Shown here: in pieces, positions 55,841 through 63,737 of the stretch
Layout of the letters: each line of letters starts with the position of its first letter
Position numbering within the stretch: the stretch's first letter is position 1
Assembly: GCA_910588545.1 (NCBI GenBank)
Contig: CAJUOU010000005.1
Location: 54,328-118,327 of the forward strand
DNA from: an uncultured Christensenellaceae bacterium
GTDB taxonomy: Bacteria > Bacillota > Clostridia > Christensenellales > UBA3700
Direction: 5' to 3'
DNA length: 64,000 bases
Made by a program: the position numbers and the translations under genes
Notes under the pieces: model-generated
Database searches by the model: none
What the model was told of the DNA's origin: nothing
The model's input: the letters and a program-made list of their open reading frames with translations, nothing else

Positions 55841-58030
55841 ATGGAAATTATACTTGCAAAAACAGCAGGCTTTTGTTTCGGGGTGCAAAATGCAATAAAT
55901 AAAGCCTTATCCGCTAAAGGGAAAATAGTTACATTGGGAGAAATAATTCACAATGAACTTGTTGTAAATAACCTAATGGATAAGGGTATTTATCCTATTA
56001 ACAATTTGGATGAATATGAGGATGGCCGGGTTGTTATTCGTTCTCACGGAGTAGGCGAGCAAGTGTACAAGCAAATGCAAGAGAGAAATATCGAATATAT
56101 AGATGCAACTTGCCCGTTTGTGGAAAAAATTCATAAGCTTGTCAATAGTGCATACAACCAAGGTAAACAAGTGATTATAACAGGCGAGGCTGCACATGCG
56201 GAAGTAATAGGTATAAACGGTTGGTGCGGTAATAGCGGCATTGTTATAAGTGATGAAAAAGAGGCTCGAGAGCTTGACTTTATATCCAAAGAGTGCGTTT
56301 TGGTATCGCAAACTACTTTTTCTGCCGAAAAATTCAAAAATATTGAAAAAATAATAAAAAACAAGTGTAAAATAGTTGAAATTTTTGATACTATTTGTTA
56401 TACTACAAGGGATAGACAGCGAGAAGTGGTCGAAATAGCAAAAAAAGTAGATACAATGCTTGTAATTGGTGGAAGACATAGTAGCAATACGCTTAAACTT
56501 TACGAACTTGCAAAGCAACACTGCAATAACAGTTATTTGATTTCTGATATCCAAGATTTATCAAAAGTAGTAAAAAATAGCACCACAATAGGAGTAACTG
56601 CTGGTGCGTCAACTCCAAAAGAGTTGATTATGGAGGTAATTAATATAATGAGTGATACTCAAGTAAAAAGCAATGAAATGCTTAATGAGGAAGTTGCAGT
56701 TGATGCAAAAAATGAAGCAAGCAATGTGTTTATCAGTGCTATGAAAGCAGAAAGCACTGAGGTAAAGCCTAAGGAAGGCAAGAGAGCAAGAGTTATAGTC
56801 GTAAGTGCAACCGAAGAAGGTATTGTGGTTAATTTCCACGGTAAGACCGATGCTTTTATTGATAGAACTGAGGTTGAAATCGATGAGAAAGACTATGACC
56901 CATCAAATTATGTTGAAGGTCAAGAATTTGATGCTGTCTTTATTGCTAAAAAAGGCAAAGAAGATATGATTGCTATGAGCAAAAAAATTATTCAACAAAA
57001 AGAGTTGGATGATAAAAAATTCCAAGAAGTTATCAACGGCAACGAATTCACTGTAAAAATAGATAAAGCTGTAAAAGGCGGATTAATCGCTAAATTGGGT
57101 AGTTATACAATTTTTGTTCCTCAATCTGAAATCCGTATCGGCTTTGAAAAGAAACCTGAAAATTATGTAGGCAAAGATTTACGCGTTCGTAAAATTGAAG
57201 CTAAAAACGGCGATAACACATCTAAAAAGAAGATTATTGCTTCTCATAAAATAATCGCTGAGGAAGAAAAGCAAGCAAAAGAAGATGCTTTTTGGAATCA
57301 AATGATTCCTAACACTATTGTAAAAGGTGTTGTAAAAAGATTTGCAAAGTTTGGTGCTTTTGTAAGCGTTAATAAAAACGATTGCTTGGCACATATCAGT
57401 GATTTGAGCTGGACAAAAGTTCAAGACCCTGCAGAAGTTTTGGAGCTTAACAAAACTTATGAATTTTTGATTTTGGATGCAAACCGTGAGACAGGCAAAG
57501 TAAGCCTTGGATATAAGCAACTTCAAAAGAAACCGTATGAAGAAGCACAAGAAAAATACCCTGTAGGTTGTGTTGTAAAAGGTATTGTGGAAAGAATTTT
57601 CTCTTATGGTGCATTCGTTTCAATCGATAAAGGCATTGATGGATTGATTCCTGTTTCCGAAATTAGCTATAACTTTGTGAAAGATGCTTGCGAGGCATTT
57701 AAGGAAGGACAAGAAATCGAGGCAAAAGTTATCAAGTTTGAGGGTAACAAAATTACATTGTCTATAAAAGCTTTGCTTGACCCACCTGCTCCTAAGGAAG
57801 TAGAAATCACAAGCGAAGATATTAAAGAGAATAACGAAAAGAGAGCTAAAGCAAACGCAAAGAAATTTGAGAATGCAGTAACTCAAGCTAAAAAGCCAAA
57901 GGCTAAAAAGGCTGCAGCTACTCCTGTTCAAGAAGAAACTAAATCTTGGACATCAGAGTCTACAGGCGCTACAATGGCAGATTTGTTTAAAGGTTTAAAC
58001 TTGAACTTTGATAACAAAGACGCTGAATAA
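55841..58030 (+). CDS. ispH: IspH-S1 fusion: HMBPP reductase with ribosomal S1-like domains
   Basis: A 729-residue fusion. Residues 1 to about 280 are 4-hydroxy-3-methylbut-2-enyl diphosphate reductase, the last step of the MEP isoprenoid pathway; the Fe-S ligands are Cys12 (GFCFGVQ), Cys91 (ATCPFVEK) and Cys186 (DTICYTTRDRQ). From about residue 305 there are four S1 RNA-binding repeats, the clearest being VKGVVKRFAKFGAFVSV and VKGIVERIFSYGAFVSI. A Lys/Ala-rich tail follows. This fusion is characteristic of Clostridia and places an RNA-binding protein under the same start as an isoprenoid enzyme. No separate rpsA is in the window. Confidence 0.95.
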   Translation: MEIILAKTAGFCFGVQNAINKALSAKGKIVTLGEIIHNELVVNNLMDKGIYPINNLDEYEDGRVVIRSHGVGEQVYKQMQERNIEYIDATCPFVEKIHKLVNSAYNQGKQVIITGEAAHAEVIGINGWCGNSGIVISDEKEARELDFISKECVLVSQTTFSAEKFKNIEKIIKNKCKIVEIFDTICYTTRDRQREVVEIAKKVDTMLVIGGRHSSNTLKLYELAKQHCNNSYLISDIQDLSKVVKNSTTIGVTAGASTPKELIMEVINIMSDTQVKSNEMLNEEVAVDAKNEASNVFISAMKAESTEVKPKEGKRARVIVVSATEEGIVVNFHGKTDAFIDRTEVEIDEKDYDPSNYVEGQEFDAVFIAKKGKEDMIAMSKKIIQQKELDDKKFQEVINGNEFTVKIDKAVKGGLIAKLGSYTIFVPQSEIRIGFEKKPENYVGKDLRVRKIEAKNGDNTSKKKIIASHKIIAEEEKQAKEDAFWNQMIPNTIVKGVVKRFAKFGAFVSVNKNDCLAHISDLSWTKVQDPAEVLELNKTYEFLILDANRETGKVSLGYKQLQKKPYEEAQEKYPVGCVVKGIVERIFSYGAFVSIDKGIDGLIPVSEISYNFVKDACEAFKEGQEIEAKVIKFEGNKITLSIKALLDPPAPKEVEITSEDIKENNEKRAKANAKKFENAVTQAKKPKAKKAAATPVQEETKSWTSESTGATMADLFKGLNLNFDNKDAE

Positions 58031-58120
58031 ATAAAAAATATAAACTCCCTATCAAAAGCGCACTTCCCATAGGGAATTAAAAAACTAAATTATTAAGAGT
58101 TATACTTTCAAGCAAGGACA

Positions 58121-58155
58121 AAAGCTCTCGAACGATATGTTCGAGAGCTTTTTAC
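58121..58155 (+). terminator. Intrinsic terminator
   Basis: AAAGCTCTCGAAC and GTTCGAGAGCTTT form a 13-pair stem with a five-base loop, followed by TT and a T-rich stretch. It may also help stop the converging minus-strand island. Confidence 0.9.
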
Positions 58156-58168
58156 TATATAAATTTAG

Positions 58169-58190
58169 AGCGTTAAATTGAAATTTATCA
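58169..58190. repeat. Island boundary repeat, type B copy 1
   Basis: A short sequence with core CGTTAAATTGAAATTTATC just downstream of the GNAT gene. A near copy (CGCTAAATTGAAATTTCTC) lies at 59462-59480 between the DUF6194 and PfpI genes. It shares its first nine bases (with one variable base) with the type A repeats. Confidence 0.55.
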
Positions 58191-58233
58191 TATCAAGATT
58201 GCTTGTTGTTCACTATATATTCCATATTTCATT

Positions 58234-58779
58234 TTACTTGTTTTCTTGTGTAAAATTCGGCTTAAAAAGTCCGAAAGATAGTTTACGCAAAATTTCTTTA
58301 TAAGTAACCTCGTCAAAATCTTTCTTGGTTGACAGCACCAAAAAGTCGTCTTTCTTAAACTTAATTATCTTCTCGGTATTCAAAAAACCATTGTGCGCGT
58401 AAAAAGCAATTCTCTTTACGCGCTGCTCGTAATTATCCGCAGTTGTATATAACGGCTCTACGTTTAACGTGATTTCACAGCCCGCATATTTTTCTTTAAC
58501 GTCGTTTAATATCGCCGAGCCATACCCACATGAACGCATTTTGTCATTTACGGCAAGATACCAAATAAACAGCGTTTTTTTGTTTATAACTGCAAAACAA
58601 ATGCCGCAAAAATCTTCTCCGTCATAGTAAGACCAAAAATCATAACCGTCTTTTTTTGCCCAATAATTGAGCAACCACATAGGCATACGTTCGTTTTTAG
58701 GAAACGCTCGCTTCATCAAATTTTTTACTTCTTTATAATTTGAGGACTTTTTAATTACCGCTATTCTTCTCAATTCCAT
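58234..58779 (-). CDS. GNAT-family acetyltransferase
   Basis: A 181-residue protein with the acetyl-CoA-binding motif of GNAT enzymes, LAVNDKMRSCGYGSAIL (R-x-x-G-x-G form), preceded by the strand TLFIWYLAV. The substrate is unknown. It is the last gene of a minus-strand island whose codon use is visibly richer in CG dinucleotides than the surrounding genes. ACGGAG precedes the start. A second, unused copy of the island leader lies 45 bases upstream. Confidence 0.88.
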   Translation of the reverse strand: MELRRIAVIKKSSNYKEVKNLMKRAFPKNERMPMWLLNYWAKKDGYDFWSYYDGEDFCGICFAVINKKTLFIWYLAVNDKMRSCGYGSAILNDVKEKYAGCEITLNVEPLYTTADNYEQRVKRIAFYAHNGFLNTEKIIKFKKDDFLVLSTKKDFDEVTYKEILRKLSFGLFKPNFTQENK

Positions 58780-58823
58780 AATTTTTCTCCGTTTTAATTA
58801 CGATTTTGCTATTGATAACAATT

Positions 58824-58845
58824 CTCCGCTAAATTACTGTTTATC
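58824..58845 (-). repeat. Island leader repeat, type A copy 1
   Basis: A 22-base sequence identical at 21 positions to the leader directly before the GyrI-like gene (60569-60590), including its GGAG site. Here no start codon follows at the right distance, so it is a displaced or relic leader between the PfpI and GNAT genes. Confidence 0.7.
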
Positions 58846-58849
58846 GTAG

Positions 58850-59440
58850 TTACATTTTCGGCATAGGCGCATTGTAAAAGCCGAGCTTATGAAAATCATA
58901 CCAGCCTTTTATTTGTTCTTCGGTTGATACCAATAAAGCTCGTAATACTTCTTGCGCAAATTCAAGAGCTGCAGTTCCATTTGCCGTGATAACATTATTG
59001 TCCAATACCGCTTGCCTATGCATAAAGCCTTGTTCGTTTGTATAAGACGAATATTGTTTTAATTCGTTCAAATCATTAGCAGTATGTTTTGCGCCATTCA
59101 ACGCCCCAATAGAGCCTAAAAATCTACAAGCATCGCAAATCGCACCTACCACTTTGCCGCTCTTAATGCAAGCATCAATAAGCGGCTTAACTTGCATAGC
59201 GTTCTCGTTATGCCACGACATACCACCGATAAGTATTACGGCACCATAATCGGACGGTAATGTAAGTAAATCATAATCAGGCAAACACTTAACACCGCCA
59301 ATAGAGGTAACGGCGTTCTTTGTAAGTGATACAGTTTTATTTTCAAACTTGCCGCCACCGAGCATATTGACCGCCGACGAAATATAAGCAAGCTCCCAAT
59401 CAGCCCATTGTTCCAAGATTACATATAGTATTTTTTTCAT
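58850..59440 (-). CDS. DJ-1/PfpI-family protein (type 1 glutamine amidotransferase-like)
   Basis: A 196-residue protein of the DJ-1/PfpI superfamily. The nucleophile elbow is VGAICDACRFLG with Cys, preceded by AVILIGGMSWHNE where the glycine-rich turn sits. Members act as proteases, glyoxalases/deglycases or chaperones; which one is not clear. An ATG nine bases upstream is only one base from the AAAGG site, so the second ATG (MKKILYVILEQW) is preferred. Confidence 0.88.
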   Translation of the reverse strand: MKKILYVILEQWADWELAYISSAVNMLGGGKFENKTVSLTKNAVTSIGGVKCLPDYDLLTLPSDYGAVILIGGMSWHNENAMQVKPLIDACIKSGKVVGAICDACRFLGSIGALNGAKHTANDLNELKQYSSYTNEQGFMHRQAVLDNNVITANGTAALEFAQEVLRALLVSTEEQIKGWYDFHKLGFYNAPMPKM

Positions 59441-59461
59441 TATCTTCATTTCCTTTTACGT

Positions 59462-59480
59462 CGCTAAATTGAAATTTCTC
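59462..59480. repeat. Island boundary repeat, type B copy 2
   Basis: CGCTAAATTGAAATTTCTC, a near copy of the sequence at 58169-58190, directly after the DUF6194 stop and before the PfpI ribosome binding site. Confidence 0.55.
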
Positions 59481-59927
59481 TTACTTTCTTTTAGAATATT
59501 TTTCCTTTGCGTACTCATAAGCCTCTTTAATTAACGGCTTTAATCTTTCAAAGGTAGTATCGGACGGATTGAGTGCACACACCCAACTCATCCAAGCGTA
59601 AACGGGGTGTGGCAGTATTTTATCTGTTTGCGTAAAATCATACGGCATATCCACAATTCCGCCTTTTGACGGACGTGCAGGAACTGTACCAAACATATCT
59701 ATAAAAGTATTTTTGCGAACTCCGATATTCACACGATAAATATTCTCTCTATTCAAATTCGAACTTTTATCGTTGTCGCCGTCTTTCTCTTTGACAGTCA
59801 AAACATAAATTCCGCGTTTAAGCGTGTTATTAGGGTTATAAAAAATTCCACTTTCGCCCCAACTGCTTACTAAAACCGTATCGGGTAGATTTTCAAAACA
59901 GTATTTAAGTATATCGTTAGGTTGCAT
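59481..59927 (-). CDS. DUF6194-family protein
   Basis: A 148-residue protein resembling the DUF6194 family: RVNIGVRKNTFIDMFG, then DFTQTDKILPHPVYAWMSWVCALNPS, near the C-terminus. The family has no known function to me. Its start comes one base after the GyrI-like stop, so the two are translationally coupled and probably act together. The stop is followed at once by a boundary repeat. Confidence 0.78.
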   Translation of the reverse strand: MQPNDILKYCFENLPDTVLVSSWGESGIFYNPNNTLKRGIYVLTVKEKDGDNDKSSNLNRENIYRVNIGVRKNTFIDMFGTVPARPSKGGIVDMPYDFTQTDKILPHPVYAWMSWVCALNPSDTTFERLKPLIKEAYEYAKEKYSKRK

Positions 59928-59928
59928 C

Positions 59929-60561
59929 CTATACCTTCTTTATCGGGTGTCTTACAACGGTTTTAAGTTTTTCTCCGGCACACTTGCGCGGATCGCTTAA
60001 ATATATCTCGTGATGATAACGGCTTTCACTTATATCCAACACATAGCCGTTTGCCGCCATATACTCGTGCATAAGTGCTACCGTTTTCGGCTCGTCATCG
60101 TAAGAGCCAACGTGCATACATTGAACGCAAACGCCCTCGTCGTAGGTCAAAAACTCGACCTTTGAAAAGTCGGCTTTTTTCTTTTTCGTCGCTTCCTGCA
60201 CCGCCCAATCAAAATCGGCTTCCGTTACAAAATCGGGCAAACGAATAAGTGATATAAAGTTAAACCCGTTCTTGTTCGCATAATCTATTGTGTCCGAGCC
60301 TTCCTGCCACCAAAAACCTTCAAGCGGCGGAACAACGTATTCAAAATACCCGTCAATCTTGTGAGAGCCTTTATAACTCATTTTAATAGTAAAGGCTATT
60401 GCGTACAAAAGCCCTATTGAATCTTTATACTCGCCACTTTCGTCGTTGGGATTACCTTTACCGCGTACCGCTATATAATTCATTTTCGGCACAGTAACGA
60501 TAGACGGCTTGTTTGCCGGCATATAAAATTCTTTGTATTCTTTTTTATAATCAAATGCCAT
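59929..60561 (-). CDS. GyrI-like small-molecule-binding domain protein
   Basis: A 210-residue protein of the stand-alone GyrI-like type: VPKMNYIAVRGKGNPND at the N-terminus, then the W-rich GFWWQEGSD loop and a C-terminal HHEIYLSDPRKCAGEKLKTV. The fold binds small hydrophobic or cationic ligands and in some members hydrolyses electrophiles. It is the first gene of the island. An ATG six bases upstream is too close to the GGAG site; this one has a spacing of seven. Confidence 0.88.
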   Translation of the reverse strand: MAFDYKKEYKEFYMPANKPSIVTVPKMNYIAVRGKGNPNDESGEYKDSIGLLYAIAFTIKMSYKGSHKIDGYFEYVVPPLEGFWWQEGSDTIDYANKNGFNFISLIRLPDFVTEADFDWAVQEATKKKKADFSKVEFLTYDEGVCVQCMHVGSYDDEPKTVALMHEYMAANGYVLDISESRYHHEIYLSDPRKCAGEKLKTVVRHPIKKV

Positions 60562-60568
60562 ATTCATA

Positions 60569-60590
60569 CTCCGTTAAATTACTGTTTATC
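60569..60590 (-). repeat. Island leader repeat, type A copy 2
   Basis: The functional copy of the 22-base leader: it supplies the GGAG site of the GyrI-like gene. The other copy, with one change, is at 58824-58845. Confidence 0.7.
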
Positions 60591-60598
60591 ATACAATT

Positions 60599-60627
60599 AT
60601 TATATCACGAAAAATGAAAGAACGCAA
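60599..60627 (-). promoter_or_regulatory. Promoter of the minus-strand island
   Basis: On the minus strand TTGCGT, 17 bases, TATAAT preceded by TGA (extended -10), just upstream of the type A leader. It should drive GyrI-like, DUF6194 and probably the whole island. Confidence 0.75.
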
Positions 60628-60671
60628 CCGATTGAATTTTGCGGGAAATATAAAACATATCTATATCTCAC

Positions 60672-60945
60672 TAGGCTACGAGTAGCCTAATTCGTCCACG
60701 AAAAAAAGTACAGAAAAGGCACAGCTTAACGCTATGCCTAAATCTTTTTATTTGCGTTTTATTAAATTCCCTGTGGGAATTACCGTAATGGTAGGGAGTT
60801 TTTTTATTGGTTTTCACAAACCAATAAAAACTGCCACTTCAGTGGCGATTGGTAACGATATGCAGTTGGCGAATTTTAAGAGGGCGGTTAGCCATGCTTG
60901 TAATAAAGCCTTATAGGATAAATGCTAGCCACCAGCTAAGCTGGT
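60672..60945 (-). other. Hairpin-rich element, possible IS200/IS605-derived remnant or structured RNA
   Basis: At least six hairpins occur in 275 bases: TAGGCTA/TAGCCTA (60672-60689), AGGCA-AGC/GCT-TGCCT (60717-60739), AATTCCC/GGGAATT (60765-60781), the 13-pair TTTTTATTGGTTT/AAACCAATAAAAA (60801-60830), GCCAC/GTGGC (60833-60846) and ACCAGC/GCTGGT (60931-60945). The second one is better paired on the minus strand and is followed there by a T-rich run, so a minus-strand transcript could end at it. Hairpins at both ends without long inverted repeats recall palindrome-bounded IS200/IS605-type elements, but no transposase is present. A 60-codon plus-strand frame (60734-60916) follows the hairpins and is not believed. 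Confidence 0.45.
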
Positions 60946-61103
60946 AGTCTTGACTTATAAATCTTGTGTTTATATATAATCAATACTGAAAATTTTAAGA
61001 TTGTTTTTAAATGTATTATGAATTAAAAAATATGCTTTTTAATTTTATAACAAAAAAGGTTTTGTAAAGCAAGAAAAAATACGGCTATTTTTGAAAAAAG
61101 GGC

Positions 61104-61127
61104 AAAAAAATACTACCTTTCGGTAGG
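61104..61127 (-). terminator. Terminator of the 27-codon gene
   Basis: On the minus strand CTACC-GAAA-GGTAG, a five-pair stem with a stable GAAA tetraloop, is followed by TATTTTTTT. Confidence 0.65.
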
Positions 61128-61146
61128 TCTCATAAATTCCCCTGAA

Positions 61147-61230
61147 TTAGTTAAAGAAATTGAAGTCATTTCTATACCTCATTTGCATTTTAACTGATTC
61201 AACATACGCATGGTATATTTTCCTTAGCAT
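61147..61230 (-). CDS. 27-residue small protein with complete expression signals
   Basis: A short minus-strand gene (begins MLRKIYHAYVESV, ends NDFNFFN), basic and aromatic, without a membrane span. A perfect AGGAGGT site lies eight bases before the ATG, a consensus promoter about 75 bases before it, and a terminator 20 bases after the stop. The frame is open further upstream to an ATG at 61302, but that codon abuts the -10 element and cannot be in the transcript. The leader begins GATAAAA and later has TTTTATC, which can pair. No family was recognised. It could be a regulatory peptide, a toxin-like peptide or part of a dual-function RNA. Confidence 0.65.
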   Translation of the reverse strand: MLRKIYHAYVESVKMQMRYRNDFNFFN

Positions 61231-61302
61231 ATACAAACACCTCCTATTAAATTGTCCTGTGATAAAATCGATACCCTTATCTCTATCTCTTTTATCAGCC
61301 AT

Positions 61303-61331
61303 AATATACTACTATTTTTACTTGTTGTCAA
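61303..61331 (-). promoter_or_regulatory. Promoter of the 27-codon gene
   Basis: On the minus strand a perfect TTGACA, 17 bases, then TATATT. Transcription should begin near 61296. Confidence 0.75.
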
Positions 61332-61450
61332 GCATTTTATGATAATATTTTTAAAAATTTTTATATATTTTTTACTTTTTGAATTTTGATTGAAAATTGT
61401 AATAAAATATGCTACAATAAGTGTAATAAAGCTATGAATCGGAGGTATTA

Positions 61451-63049
61451 ATGATTAAAATATTGGCATTAAACAGCAAATATGTGCATACGTTGTTATC
61501 TCCGTATTATTTAAAGGAAAATTGCTCATATAAGGATGACATACAAATTATTCAAAGTAATGTAAATCAAGATATAAACTTGTTGTATGATATTGCGGTT
61601 TCATATAGTCCCGATGCAATAGCTTTTCCTTGCTATATATTCAATATTGATTGCGTATTAAAATTGGCACAATTAATAAAAGCTAGAAATCCTAATATAA
61701 AAATAATTTTCGGCGGTCCGGAAGTTAGTTATGAGTACGAAGATATTTTACCTAAATGTGATTTTTTGATTACGGGCGAGGGCGAAATTGCGTTTAACGA
61801 TTTGATTTGCGATTTGGTAAACTCAAACTTTAAAATATCTAATAAAAAAGTTTATGTAGGATTACCTATTAGCTTTTCAAAATTAAAATCTCCATACAGC
61901 GAGGATTATTTTTGTGATGTTGCAGGTAAAATCGCCTATTTTGAGGCATCTAGAGGTTGTCCATATTCCTGTGCTTATTGCATGAGTGGCAACGACGGAT
62001 TAAGATGCTTTGATTTGGATAGAGTGTTTAGTGAGTTGGATAAATTTAAAGGTAAAGATATTCGTGTGCTAAAATTTGTGGATAGGACATTTAATGCGAA
62101 AAGAGCTTTTGCCAAGGAAATTTTAAAATATATAATTTCCAATAAAGATTGTTATTCCTTTTCATTTCACTTTGAAATAGCGGCAGATATATTGGATGAC
62201 GAATTTATAGATATTGTGAAAAAATCTCCTAAAGGGTTGTTTCAATTTGAAGTCGGTGTTCAAAGCTTTAATGAAAAAACTTTAAAAGAAGTTGTAAGAA
62301 AAACTAATATAGATAAAGTTACCAATAACTTAACTAAGCTTATCTCAACAGGTAAATCGCATATACATACCGATTTGATTGCAGGCTTGCCTTATGAAGA
62401 TTACAATAGCTTTGTAGACGGCTTTAACAGGTTATATAATTTAAAAAGTCAAATGTTACAACTTGGATTTTTAAAAGTACTAAAAGGCAGTAAATTAAAA
62501 TCAATATTGGATGGCGGATATAAATATAGAGATACTCCACCTTACGAGATAATAAGAACTCCGTTTATAGATGAAGATGAGTTGCTTAAATTGAAATATG
62601 CCGAAGAAGGCTGTGATAAATATTATAACAGCGGAATATTTGCAAAAACATTGGAATATTTTGTAAAAAACAATCCGTTTGAATTTTACTTGCAAATAGG
62701 TAGTCTTATTTATGGTAAAAATTTGAGTTTATTTGAAAGAGTTCAAATACTTTACAATTTTTTATCTAAGGATAATAATGAGCATTTGGTAAAAGGAATT
62801 ATGACTATAGATTATTTGGAGCATAATAATTCACGGGTTTTGCCACCTTGTTTAAAATTTGATTACGATAAAAATTTTGCAAAACTTTTAAAAGAGCTGA
62901 ATATAGATAAAAAGAAATATTTTGCTGTAAAAATAAAAATAAATCCAACTGATTATAAATTTGAAGATTATCTACTTTATGTGGATTATAGCAAAGGATA
63001 TGATATAAAATTTATTAGTTTAAATAATAGGAGCGTTAATGAAAATTAA
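61451..63049 (+). CDS. B12-binding domain radical SAM protein (DUF4080 type)
   Basis: A 532-residue protein. The N-terminal 135 residues form a cobalamin-binding-type Rossmann domain (IIFGGPEVSYEYE; FLITGEGEIAF). The radical SAM core has CxxxCxxC at Cys170, Cys174 and Cys177 (RGCPYSCAYC) and continues through FEVGVQSFNEKTL. The last 160 residues match the DUF4080-type C-terminus. Such proteins carry out B12-dependent radical chemistry, often methylation; the substrate is unknown. CGGAGG lies before the start, and the 3' end overlaps the next gene by 11 bases. Confidence 0.92.
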   Translation: MIKILALNSKYVHTLLSPYYLKENCSYKDDIQIIQSNVNQDINLLYDIAVSYSPDAIAFPCYIFNIDCVLKLAQLIKARNPNIKIIFGGPEVSYEYEDILPKCDFLITGEGEIAFNDLICDLVNSNFKISNKKVYVGLPISFSKLKSPYSEDYFCDVAGKIAYFEASRGCPYSCAYCMSGNDGLRCFDLDRVFSELDKFKGKDIRVLKFVDRTFNAKRAFAKEILKYIISNKDCYSFSFHFEIAADILDDEFIDIVKKSPKGLFQFEVGVQSFNEKTLKEVVRKTNIDKVTNNLTKLISTGKSHIHTDLIAGLPYEDYNSFVDGFNRLYNLKSQMLQLGFLKVLKGSKLKSILDGGYKYRDTPPYEIIRTPFIDEDELLKLKYAEEGCDKYYNSGIFAKTLEYFVKNNPFEFYLQIGSLIYGKNLSLFERVQILYNFLSKDNNEHLVKGIMTIDYLEHNNSRVLPPCLKFDYDKNFAKLLKELNIDKKKYFAVKIKINPTDYKFEDYLLYVDYSKGYDIKFISLNNRSVNEN

Positions 63050-63737
63050 AGTAATAGGAAAATACGGAAGATATGCACCATTTAATGCAGCGACAAATTG
63101 TTATCTTATACAAAGTGAGAGCGGTAAAAACATTGTTCTTGATTTAGGCAGTGGAGGTTTGAGCGGTTTACAAAAATATATTGATATAAAAGATATCGAT
63201 ATGGTTATAATTACTCATTTGCATTTTGACCATGCAAGTGACTTAGGTGTACTTGCTTATAGTTTAGGATATTTGGGTTTAAATAAATTAAAAGTTTATA
63301 TGCCTGAGACCCCCGAAATTTTAAAAGAGTGCTTTGTAACTAATCAATTTGATATTACTTATATAAATGATAAATTGCGTTTCAATGTGGATAGTATTGA
63401 TTTTAATTTTGCGAAATCTCCACATCCTGTAGAAACATATTCTGTAATTATGACGGAAAAAAATAAAAAACTCGTTTATACAAGCGATTGCTCGATGGCA
63501 GGTATAATTAAGTCAAATACAGCGGGTGCTAATGTAGTTATAGGCGATAGTTGTATTTTGCAGGAAAATCATAAAATCGGTGCACCACATATAAGTGTAA
63601 AAGAACTTGCCGAAAATGTTCCGGCAGATTGTAAACTTTATCTTGCGCATTTGACATTTGGACAAGAAAATGAGATTTTAAAAGAAGCCAAAACTTTTCA
63701 TCCTAATGCCGAGATTGTAAAAGATTTTGAACTTTGA
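63039..63737 (+). CDS. Metallo-beta-lactamase-fold hydrolase
   Basis: A 232-residue MBL-fold protein with the metal motif THLHFDHASD (His60, His62, Asp64, His65) and later Asp/His ligands in YTSDCSMAG and LAHLTFG. It resembles the RNase Z/phosphodiesterase-like branch of cytosolic MBL hydrolases. An AGGAG site inside the end of the radical SAM gene and an 11-base overlap make the pair translationally coupled, suggesting a shared pathway. The substrate is unknown. Confidence 0.9.
   Translation: MKIKVIGKYGRYAPFNAATNCYLIQSESGKNIVLDLGSGGLSGLQKYIDIKDIDMVIITHLHFDHASDLGVLAYSLGYLGLNKLKVYMPETPEILKECFVTNQFDITYINDKLRFNVDSIDFNFAKSPHPVETYSVIMTEKNKKLVYTSDCSMAGIIKSNTAGANVVIGDSCILQENHKIGAPHISVKELAENVPADCKLYLAHLTFGQENEILKEAKTFHPNAEIVKDFEL

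Noticed and set aside
58169..60590. Short repeats as a CRISPR array or integron attC sites
   Set aside because: Spacing is gene-sized, only four diverged copies exist, no inverse-core structure or integrase is present, and there are no spacers.
60734..60916. 60-codon plus-strand open frame
   Set aside because: It simply tracks a series of hairpins in the structured element and has no ribosome binding site.
61147..61302. 51-codon version of the small minus-strand gene starting at 61302
   Set aside because: That ATG touches the -10 element of the only promoter, so it would not be transcribed; the AGGAGGT site points to the ATG at 61230.
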